This document shows, one piece after another, positions 1 through 4,959 of a stretch of DNA of 5,081 bases. Position 1 is the stretch's first letter. Each line of letters starts with the position of its first letter. The notes under the pieces were generated by a model, which made no database searches, was not told where the DNA came from, and saw only the letters and a list, made by a program, of their open reading frames with translations. The stretch comes from Thiohalocapsa sp. Lineage in GTDB: Bacteria; Pseudomonadota; Gammaproteobacteria; Chromatiales; Chromatiaceae. Position numbers and translations under genes: made by a program. Where the stretch lies: the NCBI RefSeq assembly GCF_019695415.1, contig NZ_JAIFKJ010000225.1, positions 1 to 5,081 on the forward strand, in the 5' to 3' direction.

Positions 1-46
1 GCTTGTGGGCGCGGTGGGCACCGCGTTTCTCCGGCGCATGAGCTGA
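1..46 (+). CDS. atpQ: AtpQ (AtpI-like N-ATPase membrane subunit), C-terminal end only
   Basis: Only the last 14 codons and the TGA (44-46) are in the window, read in the frame that starts at base 2. The peptide is LVGAVGTAFLRRMS. It looks like the end of a small-residue-rich membrane helix followed by a basic cytoplasmic end, as in AtpI/AtpQ-like proteins. The identification rests mainly on position: in N-ATPase operons atpQ lies directly before atpR. AtpQ is thought to help assemble the c-ring or supply ions to it, as AtpI does in F-ATPases. The last bases also contain GAGGG (45-49), which may serve as the ribosome site of atpR. The fragment is too short to exclude another membrane protein. 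Confidence 0.6.
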   Translation, partial: LVGAVGTAFLRRMS

Positions 47-48
47 GG

Positions 49-417
49 GTGTCCCAGGTGGTCGACGTTTCGTTCAACATTGGGTCACTGTGGCTCGTGG
101 TCTTCGCGTGTGGGGTCGGGCGTGGGTTGATATTCGATGCCGGGGTATCCCACACGGTGCGCGAGCGGTGCCGGGCTCGGCACCCCGGCCTGCTGCTGGG
201 CGGCAGCCTCCTGCTGCGCATGGCCGTGCTGCTGGGCGGATTCTGGGCGCTGCTCATCGCCGGGAAACAGTGGACCGGGAATGGCTGGATGGCACTGATA
301 CCGGGGCTGCTCGGGGTCATCGCTATGCGCACGCTGCTGCTGCGCCGCTACGGGGGCCCCGGCAACGGCAGTGCCAATGAACAAGCAGCTGATGCGGCCA
401 AGAGGCACAAGCGATGA
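49..417 (+). CDS. atpR: N-ATPase subunit AtpR, three-helix membrane protein
   Basis: This small membrane protein (122 aa from the GTG at 49) has three hydrophobic segments at about residues 12-31, 47-71 and 80-98. Arginines lie inside or at the edge of the last two: R57 in SLLLRMAVLLGGF and R94 in GVIAMRTLLLRR. AtpR is specific to N-ATPase operons. Its conserved membrane arginines have been proposed to contact the carboxylates of the c subunit and aid rotor assembly, but this role is a proposal. It sits between atpQ and atpB and overlaps atpB by four bases (ATGA, 414-417), which suggests translational coupling. The start is uncertain: GAGGG at 45-49 touches the GTG at 49, but lies 8 bases before the in-frame GTG at 58, which would give 119 aa. 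The basic, Ala-rich tail after residue 101 looks unstructured. Confidence 0.85.
   Translation: MSQVVDVSFNIGSLWLVVFACGVGRGLIFDAGVSHTVRERCRARHPGLLLGGSLLLRMAVLLGGFWALLIAGKQWTGNGWMALIPGLLGVIAMRTLLLRRYGGPGNGSANEQAADAAKRHKR
401..405 (+). promoter_or_regulatory. Ribosome binding site of atpB
   Basis: AGAGG lies 8 bases before the ATG at 414, inside the 3' end of atpR. Together with the ATGA stop/start overlap, it supports the atpB start chosen here. Confidence 0.55.
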
Positions 418-1130
418 CCATCAGCCCGGACCAAATCGTGCTTTGGCAATGGGGTTGGCTGCACATCAACGCCACCCTGGCCTACACCTGGCTCATCATG
501 CTGTTGCTGACACTCGGCTCCTGGCTGGTGACCCGGCGACTGAGCACGGGGCCCGAGATTTCGCGCTGGCAGAACTTGTTGGAAGTGGTGGTGACCGGGC
601 TCCGGGACCAGATCCGCGACGTGAGCCGCCAGGAGCCTGGGCCGTATCTACCCTTCGTCGGCACCCTGTTCGTCTTCATCGCCACGTCCAACCTGCTGAC
701 CATCGTGCCCTGGTACCTGCCGCCGACCGGCTCCCTGTCCACCACCACGGCGCTCGCGCTCTGCGTCCTCACCGCCGTGCCGCTGTACGGTGTGCTCAAG
801 CGCGGAGCGGTGGGCTACCTGCGCCATTACGTGCAGCCGACGCCGCTGATGCTGCCCTTCAACCTCATCGGCGAGCTCTCCCGCACGGTGGCCCTGGCCG
901 TGCGACTCTACGGCAACATCATGAGCGGCACCGTCATCGTCGGCATCCTGATCAGCCTGACGCCCTTCCTCTTCCCCATCGTCATGCAGCTGCTGGGGCT
1001 GCTCACCGGGATGATTCAGGCGTACATCTTCGCGGTGTTGGCGATGGTGTATATCGCGTCGGCCAGTTCGGCGCACAGACAGAGTGACGAGGGGCTAGGG
1101 TCGAGGGGCGAGGAAAACGGCTCCGACTGA
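414..1130 (+). CDS. atpB: N-ATPase Fo subunit a
   Basis: Subunit a forms the ion half-channels next to the c-ring in the cytoplasmic membrane. The product is 238 aa, near the family norm for N-ATPases. Hydrophobic segments lie at about 21-40, 79-102, 108-128, 143-163, 170-197 and 200-218. The diagnostic motif is ELSRTVALAVRLYGNIMSG at 154-172, in which R164 is the invariant arginine that releases the ion from the c-subunit carboxylate (E. coli aR210). TSNLL (91-95), PFNLIGE (148-154) and QAYIFAVLA (202-210) are also typical. The ATG overlaps the atpR stop. The last 15 or so residues, a Gly/Glu/Ser/Arg-rich tail after SSAHRQ, fall in the left arm of the heptamer element (1089-1116). They look like sequence acquired with the repeat rather than family sequence. 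Confidence 0.95.
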   Translation: MTISPDQIVLWQWGWLHINATLAYTWLIMLLLTLGSWLVTRRLSTGPEISRWQNLLEVVVTGLRDQIRDVSRQEPGPYLPFVGTLFVFIATSNLLTIVPWYLPPTGSLSTTTALALCVLTAVPLYGVLKRGAVGYLRHYVQPTPLMLPFNLIGELSRTVALAVRLYGNIMSGTVIVGILISLTPFLFPIVMQLLGLLTGMIQAYIFAVLAMVYIASASSAHRQSDEGLGSRGEENGSD

Positions 1131-1246
1131 CCGAGCGCCGCCCGACCGTCTGCATCAACCCTCGCCCCTCGAACCTCGAACCTCGAACCTCGACCCTCGA
1201 CCCTCGACCCTCGCAACTCGAAACTCGAAACTCGAAACTCAGAAAC
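1089..1246. repeat. Inverted pair of heptanucleotide arrays at the atpB-atpE junction
   Basis: The right part (1161-1244) is twelve back-to-back 7-mers beginning CTCG in all but the last. One unit is CTCGCCC, three are CTCGAAC, three CTCGACC, one CTCGCAA, three CTCGAAA and the last is CTCAGAA. The left part (1089-1116) is four 7-mers in the opposite orientation (GAGGGGC, TAGGGTC, GAGGGGC, GAGGAAA). The arms 1101-1113 and 1160-1172 are perfectly complementary over 13 bases, and over 16 bases with one mismatch (1098-1113 with 1160-1175), enclosing a 46-base loop. The left arm and part of the loop are still atpB coding sequence; the stop is at 1128-1130. The right arm ends 2 bases before the atpE ATG. 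The neighbouring units are identical in runs, as expected from slippage. Mobility is possible but no target-site duplication was seen. Confidence 0.9.
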
Positions 1247-1519
1247 ATGGACCCCCAATCCCTCATCGCCATCGCTTCCATCTTCACCGCCGGCATCACC
1301 ATCGCCATCGGCGCCATCGGGCCGGCCCTCGGCGAGGGCCGCGCGGTGGCGCAGGCGCTCACCGCCATGGCCCAGCAGCCGGACGAGTCGGCCACCATCA
1401 CAAGGACGCTGTTCGTGGGCCTGGCGATGATCGAATCCACGGCGATCTACTGCTTCGTCGTGTCCATGATCTTGATCTTCGCCAACCCCTTCTGGGATCA
1501 AGTCGCGGGCGGCGGCTGA
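1247..1519 (+). CDS. atpE: N-ATPase Fo subunit c (rotor ring)
   Basis: Subunit c is the hairpin proteolipid whose oligomer carries ions through the membrane. The product is 90 aa with two helices at about 6-38 and 52-80, joined by the polar loop AQQPDES (42-48). Helix 1 holds the glycine-type packing motif AIGPALGEG (23-31). Helix 2 holds MIESTAIY (61-68). E63 is the ion-binding carboxylate. E30 in helix 1 occupies the place of the glutamine ligand of the Ilyobacter Na+ c-ring, and S64, T65 and Y68 retain the Na+-site pattern. The paired glutamates are typical of N-ATPases. The homologous Burkholderia pseudomallei ring has been reported as 17-meric and proton-specific, so ion choice cannot be read from the motif alone. 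The ATG at 1247 has no Shine-Dalgarno; heptamer repeats precede it. Confidence 0.96.
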   Translation: MDPQSLIAIASIFTAGITIAIGAIGPALGEGRAVAQALTAMAQQPDESATITRTLFVGLAMIESTAIYCFVVSMILIFANPFWDQVAGGG

Positions 1520-1525
1520 GGCGGG
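1518..1525 (+). promoter_or_regulatory. Probable ribosome binding site of atpF
   Basis: GAGGCGGG begins within the atpE stop codon. Its GAGG core (1518-1521) lies 8 bases before the ATG at 1530. It is a moderate match to the anti-Shine-Dalgarno and supports this start for subunit b. Confidence 0.45.
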
Positions 1526-1529
1526 CGTT

Positions 1530-2345
1530 ATGCAGATCGACTGGCTCACGGTCGCCGCGCAGATCGTCAATTTTCTGGTCCTGGTCTGGCTGCTGAAGCA
1601 CTTCCTGTACGGACCGGTGACCAGGGCCATGGCCCGGCGCGAAGAACGCATCGCCGAACGGGTGCAATCCGCCCGCGAGCGCGAGGAAGCCGCCGAGCGC
1701 GAGCGCGAGCGCCTGCATGAGCGCATGGACCACCTGGAGGACCGCCGCGATGCCGTGCTGGAACAGGCCCGCGAGGAGGCCGACGGCGAGAAGCAGCGCC
1801 TGCTGGAGGAGGCCCGCGCAGACGTGGACGACAAGCGCGAGCAATGGCGCCAGCAGTTGCGCGACGAGCAGGACGCCTTTCTCAAGCAGCTGCGCCGGCA
1901 GACCGCCGAGGGCTTCGCAGCGCTGGCCCGCAAGGCGTTGTCGGATCTCGCCGACGTTCGGCTCGAAGATCGCATGTTCGACACCCTCGATAAGCAATTG
2001 GCAGGGCTCGACGACGACGAGCGCCAGCAATTCCGCAACGCCCGCGAGCTCGTGGTCAGTACCAGCTTCGCGCTCGAGGACGACCGCCGCGGGCGGCTGC
2101 GCGACCTGATCCAACAGCATCTGGGCGATGGGACGAAGCCCGACTTCGAGCAGGACAAGGCGCTCGTCTGCGGCATCGCCCTCACGGCCGACGGCCGCCG
2201 CCTCGCCTGGAGCCTGGCGGACTACCTGGACGGCTTCGAGCGCAAGCTCACGGCGCACCTGGACCAACGTCAGCGCGAGAGCGCAGACACCGAATCCGAA
2301 ACCGATACTGACACCGAGCGGGGAAAGGAGGCTGCAACGAGCTGA
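1530..2345 (+). CDS. atpF: N-ATPase stator subunit b, long form with delta-like C-terminal part
   Basis: Subunit b is the peripheral stalk that keeps the alpha/beta head from turning with the rotor. The product is 271 aa against about 156 for E. coli b. One membrane helix (about 6-24, AAQIVNFLVLVWLLKHFLYGP type) is followed by a long highly charged coiled coil at about 32-125, rich in Glu, Arg and Ala. A second region (about 125-240, including FAALARKAL and ALVCGIALTADGRRLAWSL) resembles the delta/OSCP end that binds the head. No atpH is present in the part of the operon seen, and N-ATPase operons normally lack it, so this part probably replaces delta. Residues 249-271 form a low-complexity Thr/Glu/Asp tail. 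Its DNA contains AAAGGAGG at 2324-2331, a strong ribosome site with no start codon after it. Confidence 0.93.
   Translation: MQIDWLTVAAQIVNFLVLVWLLKHFLYGPVTRAMARREERIAERVQSAREREEAAERERERLHERMDHLEDRRDAVLEQAREEADGEKQRLLEEARADVDDKREQWRQQLRDEQDAFLKQLRRQTAEGFAALARKALSDLADVRLEDRMFDTLDKQLAGLDDDERQQFRNARELVVSTSFALEDDRRGRLRDLIQQHLGDGTKPDFEQDKALVCGIALTADGRRLAWSLADYLDGFERKLTAHLDQRQRESADTESETDTDTERGKEAATS
2324..2331 (+). promoter_or_regulatory. Orphan Shine-Dalgarno sequence at the end of atpF
   Basis: AAAGGAGG is the best ribosome-site match in the window, but no ATG, GTG or TTG follows at 5-10 bases. The next gene, atpA, starts 180 bases later. It may be the former ribosome site of atpA, separated from it when the repeats entered the junction. 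This is inference. Confidence 0.5.
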
Positions 2346-2354
2346 CTAGACATC

Positions 2355-2378
2355 GTCGCGGCCAGCGGCGGGTCCCAC
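2355..2378 (-). repeat. REP-type palindrome 1 (divergent copy)
   Basis: The plus strand reads GTCGCGGCC at one end and GTCCCAC at the other. It matches the layout of the copy at 2444-2468, but the central palindrome is degraded (AGCGGCGG in place of AGAGGCCGC). It is the first of three copies in the atpF-atpA junction and begins 10 bases after the atpF stop. Confidence 0.6.
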
Positions 2379-2391
2379 GGCGGCGATCGCA

Positions 2392-2417
2392 TGTGGGAGC
2401 GGCATCCTTGCCGCGAC
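2392..2417 (+). repeat. REP-type palindrome 2
   Basis: The element has a TGTGGGA head followed by a GCGGC (2399-2403) / GCCGC (2410-2414) hairpin with a 6-base loop and a GAC end. The GTGGGAGCGGC head is the familiar form of REP elements in Pseudomonas and related gammaproteobacteria. It lies in inverted orientation to the copy at 2444-2468. Confidence 0.8.
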
Positions 2418-2443
2418 AAGCCGCCCCCGGCGCCCTGGAAGCC

Positions 2444-2468
2444 GTCGCGGCCAGAGGCCGCTCCCACA
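2444..2468 (-). repeat. REP-type palindrome 3
   Basis: This is the reverse-strand counterpart of the copy at 2392-2417. It has a GCGGCC (2447-2452) / GGCCGC (2456-2461) hairpin with a 3-base loop, then TCCCACA. Its outer 12 bases (2457-2468) are the exact reverse complement of 2392-2403. Copies 2 and 3 therefore make a BIME-like pair able to form one larger stem. In the transcript this could slow polymerase or protect upstream RNA. No U-run follows, so it is not a standard terminator. Confidence 0.8.
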
Positions 2469-2480
2469 GACGCACCACGC

Positions 2481-2508
2481 ACTTCTAACTTCTCGCTTCA
2501 AACTTTTC
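2481..2508 (+). repeat. Degenerate heptamer run before atpA
   Basis: Four consecutive 7-mers (ACTTCTA, ACTTCTC, GCTTCAA, ACTTTTC) share the pattern NCTT, then T or C. They end 3 bases before the atpA GTG. The period and the position against a start codon match the larger array before atpE. The sequence is pyrimidine-rich with scattered A and has no Shine-Dalgarno. Confidence 0.6.
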
Positions 2509-2511
2509 AAA

Positions 2512-3555
2512 GTGCTCACCCAAGCTCTGGATCAAGCCTTCACCGATATCGGCGACGCCCTCGCTGAGACCGCGGGCGATCCCGCGCTGGACGATGTCGG
2601 CACCCTGCTCGAGGTGGGCGGCGGCATCGCCCGCGTCGGCGGACTGCCGCGCGTGGGCTTCGAGGCGCTCGTGGCACTGCCGGACGGCGTGCTGGGGCTC
2701 GCCGTGAACCTGGACGAAGACGCCCTCGGCATCGTGCTGCTCGGGCCAAGCGACAGTCTCCGTCCCGGCATGCGCGTGCGCGCCACCGGCCGCGCCGCGG
2801 ACACACCAGTCGGCGAGGCATTGCTCGGGCGGGTCATCGACGCCACCGGCCGCCCGCTGGACGGCGGCGGCACGCCCGCAACCCGAGAGCGCCGGCCCAT
2901 CGAGCGCCCGGCGCCGGCCATCATGGACCGTGCGCCGGTGAGCGTGCCGCTGATGACGGGCATCAAGGCGGTGGACGCCATGATCCCGATCGGCCGCGGC
3001 CAGCGGGAGCTCATTGTCGGCGACCGACAGACAGGCAAGACCCAGATCGCGCTGGACACCATCATCAACCAGCGCCGGCAGACGCAAAACAGCGACGTGA
3101 TCTGCATCTACTGCGCCATCGGCCAGCGCGGCACGGCGGTCGCCCGCGCCGTGGAGACCCTCCGCAAGCAGGGCGCCATGGCGCACAGTATCGTCGTCGC
3201 CGCCTCCGGCGAGGACCCGCCTGGACTCCAGTACATCACCCCCTACGCGGCGACGGCCATGGGCGAGTTCTTCATGGATCAGGGCCGGGACGTGCTGGTG
3301 GTGTACGACGACCTCACGCGCCACGCCCGCGCCTACCGCGAGCTCTCGCTGCTGCTGCGGCGCCCGCCGGTGGGGGAGGCCCTCCGCGGGGAGTGGTTCG
3401 ACCGCCGCCCGCGGCTCCGGGTGCGGGCGACGCACCGGGGTGGGGAGCGGGGCGGCGGTGCGGGGACGGCCCTGCCGATCGGCGGGACCCAGGCGCAGGA
3501 CATCAGTGCCTACATCCCCACCAAGCTCATTGCCAGCGCCGACGGGCAGATCTAG
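2512..3555 (+). CDS. atpA: Alpha subunit, part before the amber codon (N-terminal and nucleotide-binding domains)
   Basis: This open part encodes 347 aa. The N-terminal beta-barrel region is about 28-95, with LEVGGGIARVGGL at 33-45. The nucleotide-binding domain includes LGRVIDATGRPLDG (105-118), MTGIKAVDAMIPIGRGQRELI (148-168 region), Walker A GDRQTGKT at 170-177, CAIGQRG at 201-207, and the Walker B-type stretch VLVVYDDLTRHARAYREL at 261-278. The GDRQTGKT form with Gln is typical of alpha rather than catalytic beta. The sequence agrees well with the family to about residue 286. It then departs sharply (for example GEWFDRRPRLRVRATH where a GD.FYLHSRLLERATH-like segment is expected) and returns at TQAQDISAYIPT (326-337). 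If the stop were real, the protein would lose the arginine finger and the C-terminal domain and could not form a working head. Confidence 0.85.
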   Translation: MLTQALDQAFTDIGDALAETAGDPALDDVGTLLEVGGGIARVGGLPRVGFEALVALPDGVLGLAVNLDEDALGIVLLGPSDSLRPGMRVRATGRAADTPVGEALLGRVIDATGRPLDGGGTPATRERRPIERPAPAIMDRAPVSVPLMTGIKAVDAMIPIGRGQRELIVGDRQTGKTQIALDTIINQRRQTQNSDVICIYCAIGQRGTAVARAVETLRKQGAMAHSIVVAASGEDPPGLQYITPYAATAMGEFFMDQGRDVLVVYDDLTRHARAYRELSLLLRRPPVGEALRGEWFDRRPRLRVRATHRGGERGGGAGTALPIGGTQAQDISAYIPTKLIASADGQI

Positions 3556-3585
3556 CTGTCGCCAACGCTGGTCCGCAGGGGCAGG
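3370..3585 (+). other. Aberrant G-enriched patch within atpA
   Basis: Between conserved blocks, codons deviate from the expected alpha residues in a one-sided way. Places where the family has HL.EE or ETQAQD-type residues read CGG, GGG, GGC GGG and so on, giving HRGGERGGGAG and IGGTQAQD. TNLISITDGQIY-like sequence reads TKLIASADGQI-stop. Most inferred changes are T, A or C to G. The plus strand here is unusually G-rich even for this window. The reading frame is kept throughout. The expected codons come from family knowledge, not from an alignment. Confidence 0.6.
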
Positions 3586-3594
3586 CTGCCGGCG

Positions 3595-4044
3595 GTGGAC
3601 ATCGGTCGCTCCGTGTCTCGAGTCGGCGGCAAGACGCAGTACCCGACCTTTCGGCAGGTCTCCGGGGACCTGCGTCTCGCCTACACCCAGTTCGAGGAGC
3701 TGGAGACCTTCGCCCGCTTCGCCACGCGGCTCGACGAGCGCACCAAGCGCCGCATCCAGCACGGCCGGCGGGTACGGCGCATCCTGCGCCAGGACGCAGC
3801 GAGCCCGCTTGCGGCCTGGGAGCAGATCGCCGTGCTGCTGGCTGCCAAAGAGGAGCTGCTCGACGACGTGCCGGTGGACGCCGTTGGCACCGCCGAGCAG
3901 CGCATTCGCGAGCAGGTCCAAGAACGGCATGCCGACCTCTGCGAGCGCATCGACACCGGCCGCGAGCTGGACGATGAGGCCTGGACCGCGCTTGCGGACA
4001 CGGCGACGGCGGCGGTCGCCGACCTGCGCGATCACCAGAGCTGA
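3595..4044 (+). CDS. atpA: Alpha subunit, C-terminal part after the amber codon
   Basis: This is the open frame after the TAG, taken from the first possible internal start (GTG at 3595); the homology begins earlier, at 3556 (LSPTL). It gives 149 aa. DIGRSVSRVGGKTQ lies at the start, and the arginine of SVSRVGG (residue 370 of the whole frame) is the arginine finger that reaches into the beta catalytic site. The helical C-terminal domain follows: FRQVSGDLRLAYTQFEELETF, then a RRIQHGRRVRRILRQ segment and the usual hydrophobic/charged helices to the TGA. No ribosome site precedes the GTG, so this is probably not a separately translated gene. It agrees well with the family, unlike the patch before it. 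atpG follows after 24 bases. Confidence 0.7.
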   Translation: MDIGRSVSRVGGKTQYPTFRQVSGDLRLAYTQFEELETFARFATRLDERTKRRIQHGRRVRRILRQDAASPLAAWEQIAVLLAAKEELLDDVPVDAVGTAEQRIREQVQERHADLCERIDTGRELDDEAWTALADTATAAVADLRDHQS

Positions 4045-4068
4045 GCGCGGAACCGAGCACAGAGCAGC

Positions 4069-4959
4069 ATGGCCTCCATCGAATCGCTGAAGCAGCGCAT
4101 GGAGAACCTGGAGGATCTGGAGCAGATCGTCCGGACCATGAAGGCACTGTCCGCCGCGAGCATCCGCCAGTACGAGCGTGCCGCGGCGGCGCTGGCGGAA
4201 TACGAGGGCACCGTGGAGCTCGGGCTGCGGGCGGTGCTGCGTGACGCGCCGCAGGCGTTGGCGGCGAGCCGAGAGCACCCTGACGCGGCAGCGGAACGGA
4301 GCGCGGGCACGCCGGCGGCGATCATCGTCCTCGGCACCGATCACGGGCTCTGCGGACGCTTTAACGAGGCCATGGCCGAGCATGTGCGTGAGCACTTGGG
4401 CGCCGGCCATGCGGTACGCCATTGGCTCGCCGTCGGCGAGCGCGTCGCACCGGGTCTGGAGCACCTTGCCGGGGGCCTGCCGCAGATCTTTCCGACCCCA
4501 AGCTCCGCTGCCGGCATCACCGCCATCGTCCAGCGTCTGCTGCTGCGCGTGGACGCTTGGCGCGCCGAGGGCATCGCCCGCGTCGACCTCTACCACAACC
4601 GCCCCACCGGCCGCGCCGGCTACGAGCCGGGACACCAGCGACTGTTTCCCCTCGACCCGACCCGATTCCAGCGCCGGGCGCAAGCACCCTGGCCGTCCCG
4701 ACGGCTGCCGCTCTATACCCTACCCCGCGGCCAGCTGCTCGGACACCTGCTGCGCCAGCACTACTTCAGCGTGCTGTTCCGCGCCTGCGCCGAGTCCCTC
4801 GCGGCCGAGCACGGCAGCCGCCTCGCGGCCATGCAGGCGGCCGAAAAAAACCTGGACGAGCGCCTGGAGGAGATCACCGGCCACTACCGCCGTGAGCGCC
4901 AAGCAGCCATCACCAGCGAGTTGCTCGACGTGGTCGCGGGATTCGAGGCGGCGTCTTGA
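4069..4959 (+). CDS. atpG: N-ATPase gamma subunit (central shaft)
   Basis: Gamma is the rotor shaft inside the alpha/beta hexamer that couples c-ring rotation to catalysis. The product is 296 aa, normal for the family. The N-terminal coiled-coil helix holds SLKQRMENLEDLEQIVRTMK (6-25) followed by ALSAASIR, the counterpart of the KAMKMVSAAKLR block of F-ATPases. The Rossmann-like domain has IIVLGTDHGLCGRFNEAM (85-102). The C-terminal helix has SRLAAMQAAEKNLDE (250-264) and RERQAAITSELLDVVAGF (275-292), with the typical RQAAIT-E--D/E-V-G pattern. It starts 24 bases after atpA without a clear Shine-Dalgarno, and in N-ATPase operons it is the last gene. It has no break or odd composition, which argues against wholesale decay of the operon. 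Confidence 0.94.
   Translation: MASIESLKQRMENLEDLEQIVRTMKALSAASIRQYERAAAALAEYEGTVELGLRAVLRDAPQALAASREHPDAAAERSAGTPAAIIVLGTDHGLCGRFNEAMAEHVREHLGAGHAVRHWLAVGERVAPGLEHLAGGLPQIFPTPSSAAGITAIVQRLLLRVDAWRAEGIARVDLYHNRPTGRAGYEPGHQRLFPLDPTRFQRRAQAPWPSRRLPLYTLPRGQLLGHLLRQHYFSVLFRACAESLAAEHGSRLAAMQAAEKNLDERLEEITGHYRRERQAAITSELLDVVAGFEAAS

Larger units (their letters stand above)
2512..4044 (+). pseudogene. atpA: N-ATPase alpha subunit gene interrupted by an in-frame amber codon
   Basis: This is a single alpha-subunit reading frame of 511 codons including the final TGA (4042-4044), broken only by TAG at 3553-3555. The frame is the same on both sides of the TAG, so no frameshift is needed. The residue before is the I of DGQI and the residues after read LSPTL. 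In the alpha family an aromatic residue stands between them, so one base change (TAC or TAT to TAG) explains the stop. Without it the product would be about 510 aa, the normal alpha length. The flanking bases (3370-3585) contain many further departures from conserved alpha residues, mostly changes to G, so a sequencing or assembly error is more likely than true decay. The start is a GTG without a Shine-Dalgarno, placed after the repeats. Confidence 0.85.

Noticed and set aside
371..1087. Plus-strand frame of 238 codons overlapping atpR and atpB
   Set aside because: It overlaps atpB in another frame, is His/Arg/Pro-rich and has no membrane segments. The atpB frame carries all conserved motifs.
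1161..1244. CRISPR-like array
   Set aside because: The units are contiguous 7-mers with no spacers, far too short for CRISPR repeats.
1016..2185. Minus-strand open frame of 389 codons opposite atpE and atpF
   Set aside because: It is a shadow of atpE/atpF. Its repetitive RGSR-type segment is the heptamer array read backwards, and the Ser/Arg-rich remainder resembles no family.
2392..2468. Terminator or attenuator between atpF and atpA
   Set aside because: The hairpins are strong but no T-run follows, and the sequence matches REP elements better.
3553..3555. Programmed read-through or pyrrolysine-type use of TAG
   Set aside because: No read-through element was recognised, alpha subunits have no known such residue, and the surrounding G-biased changes give a simpler explanation.
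2485..4683. Minus-strand open frame of 732 codons opposite atpA and atpG
   Set aside because: It lies antisense to two clear ATPase genes. Long antisense frames are expected at this GC content, and the translation is Arg/Ala/Gly-rich with no recognisable domain.
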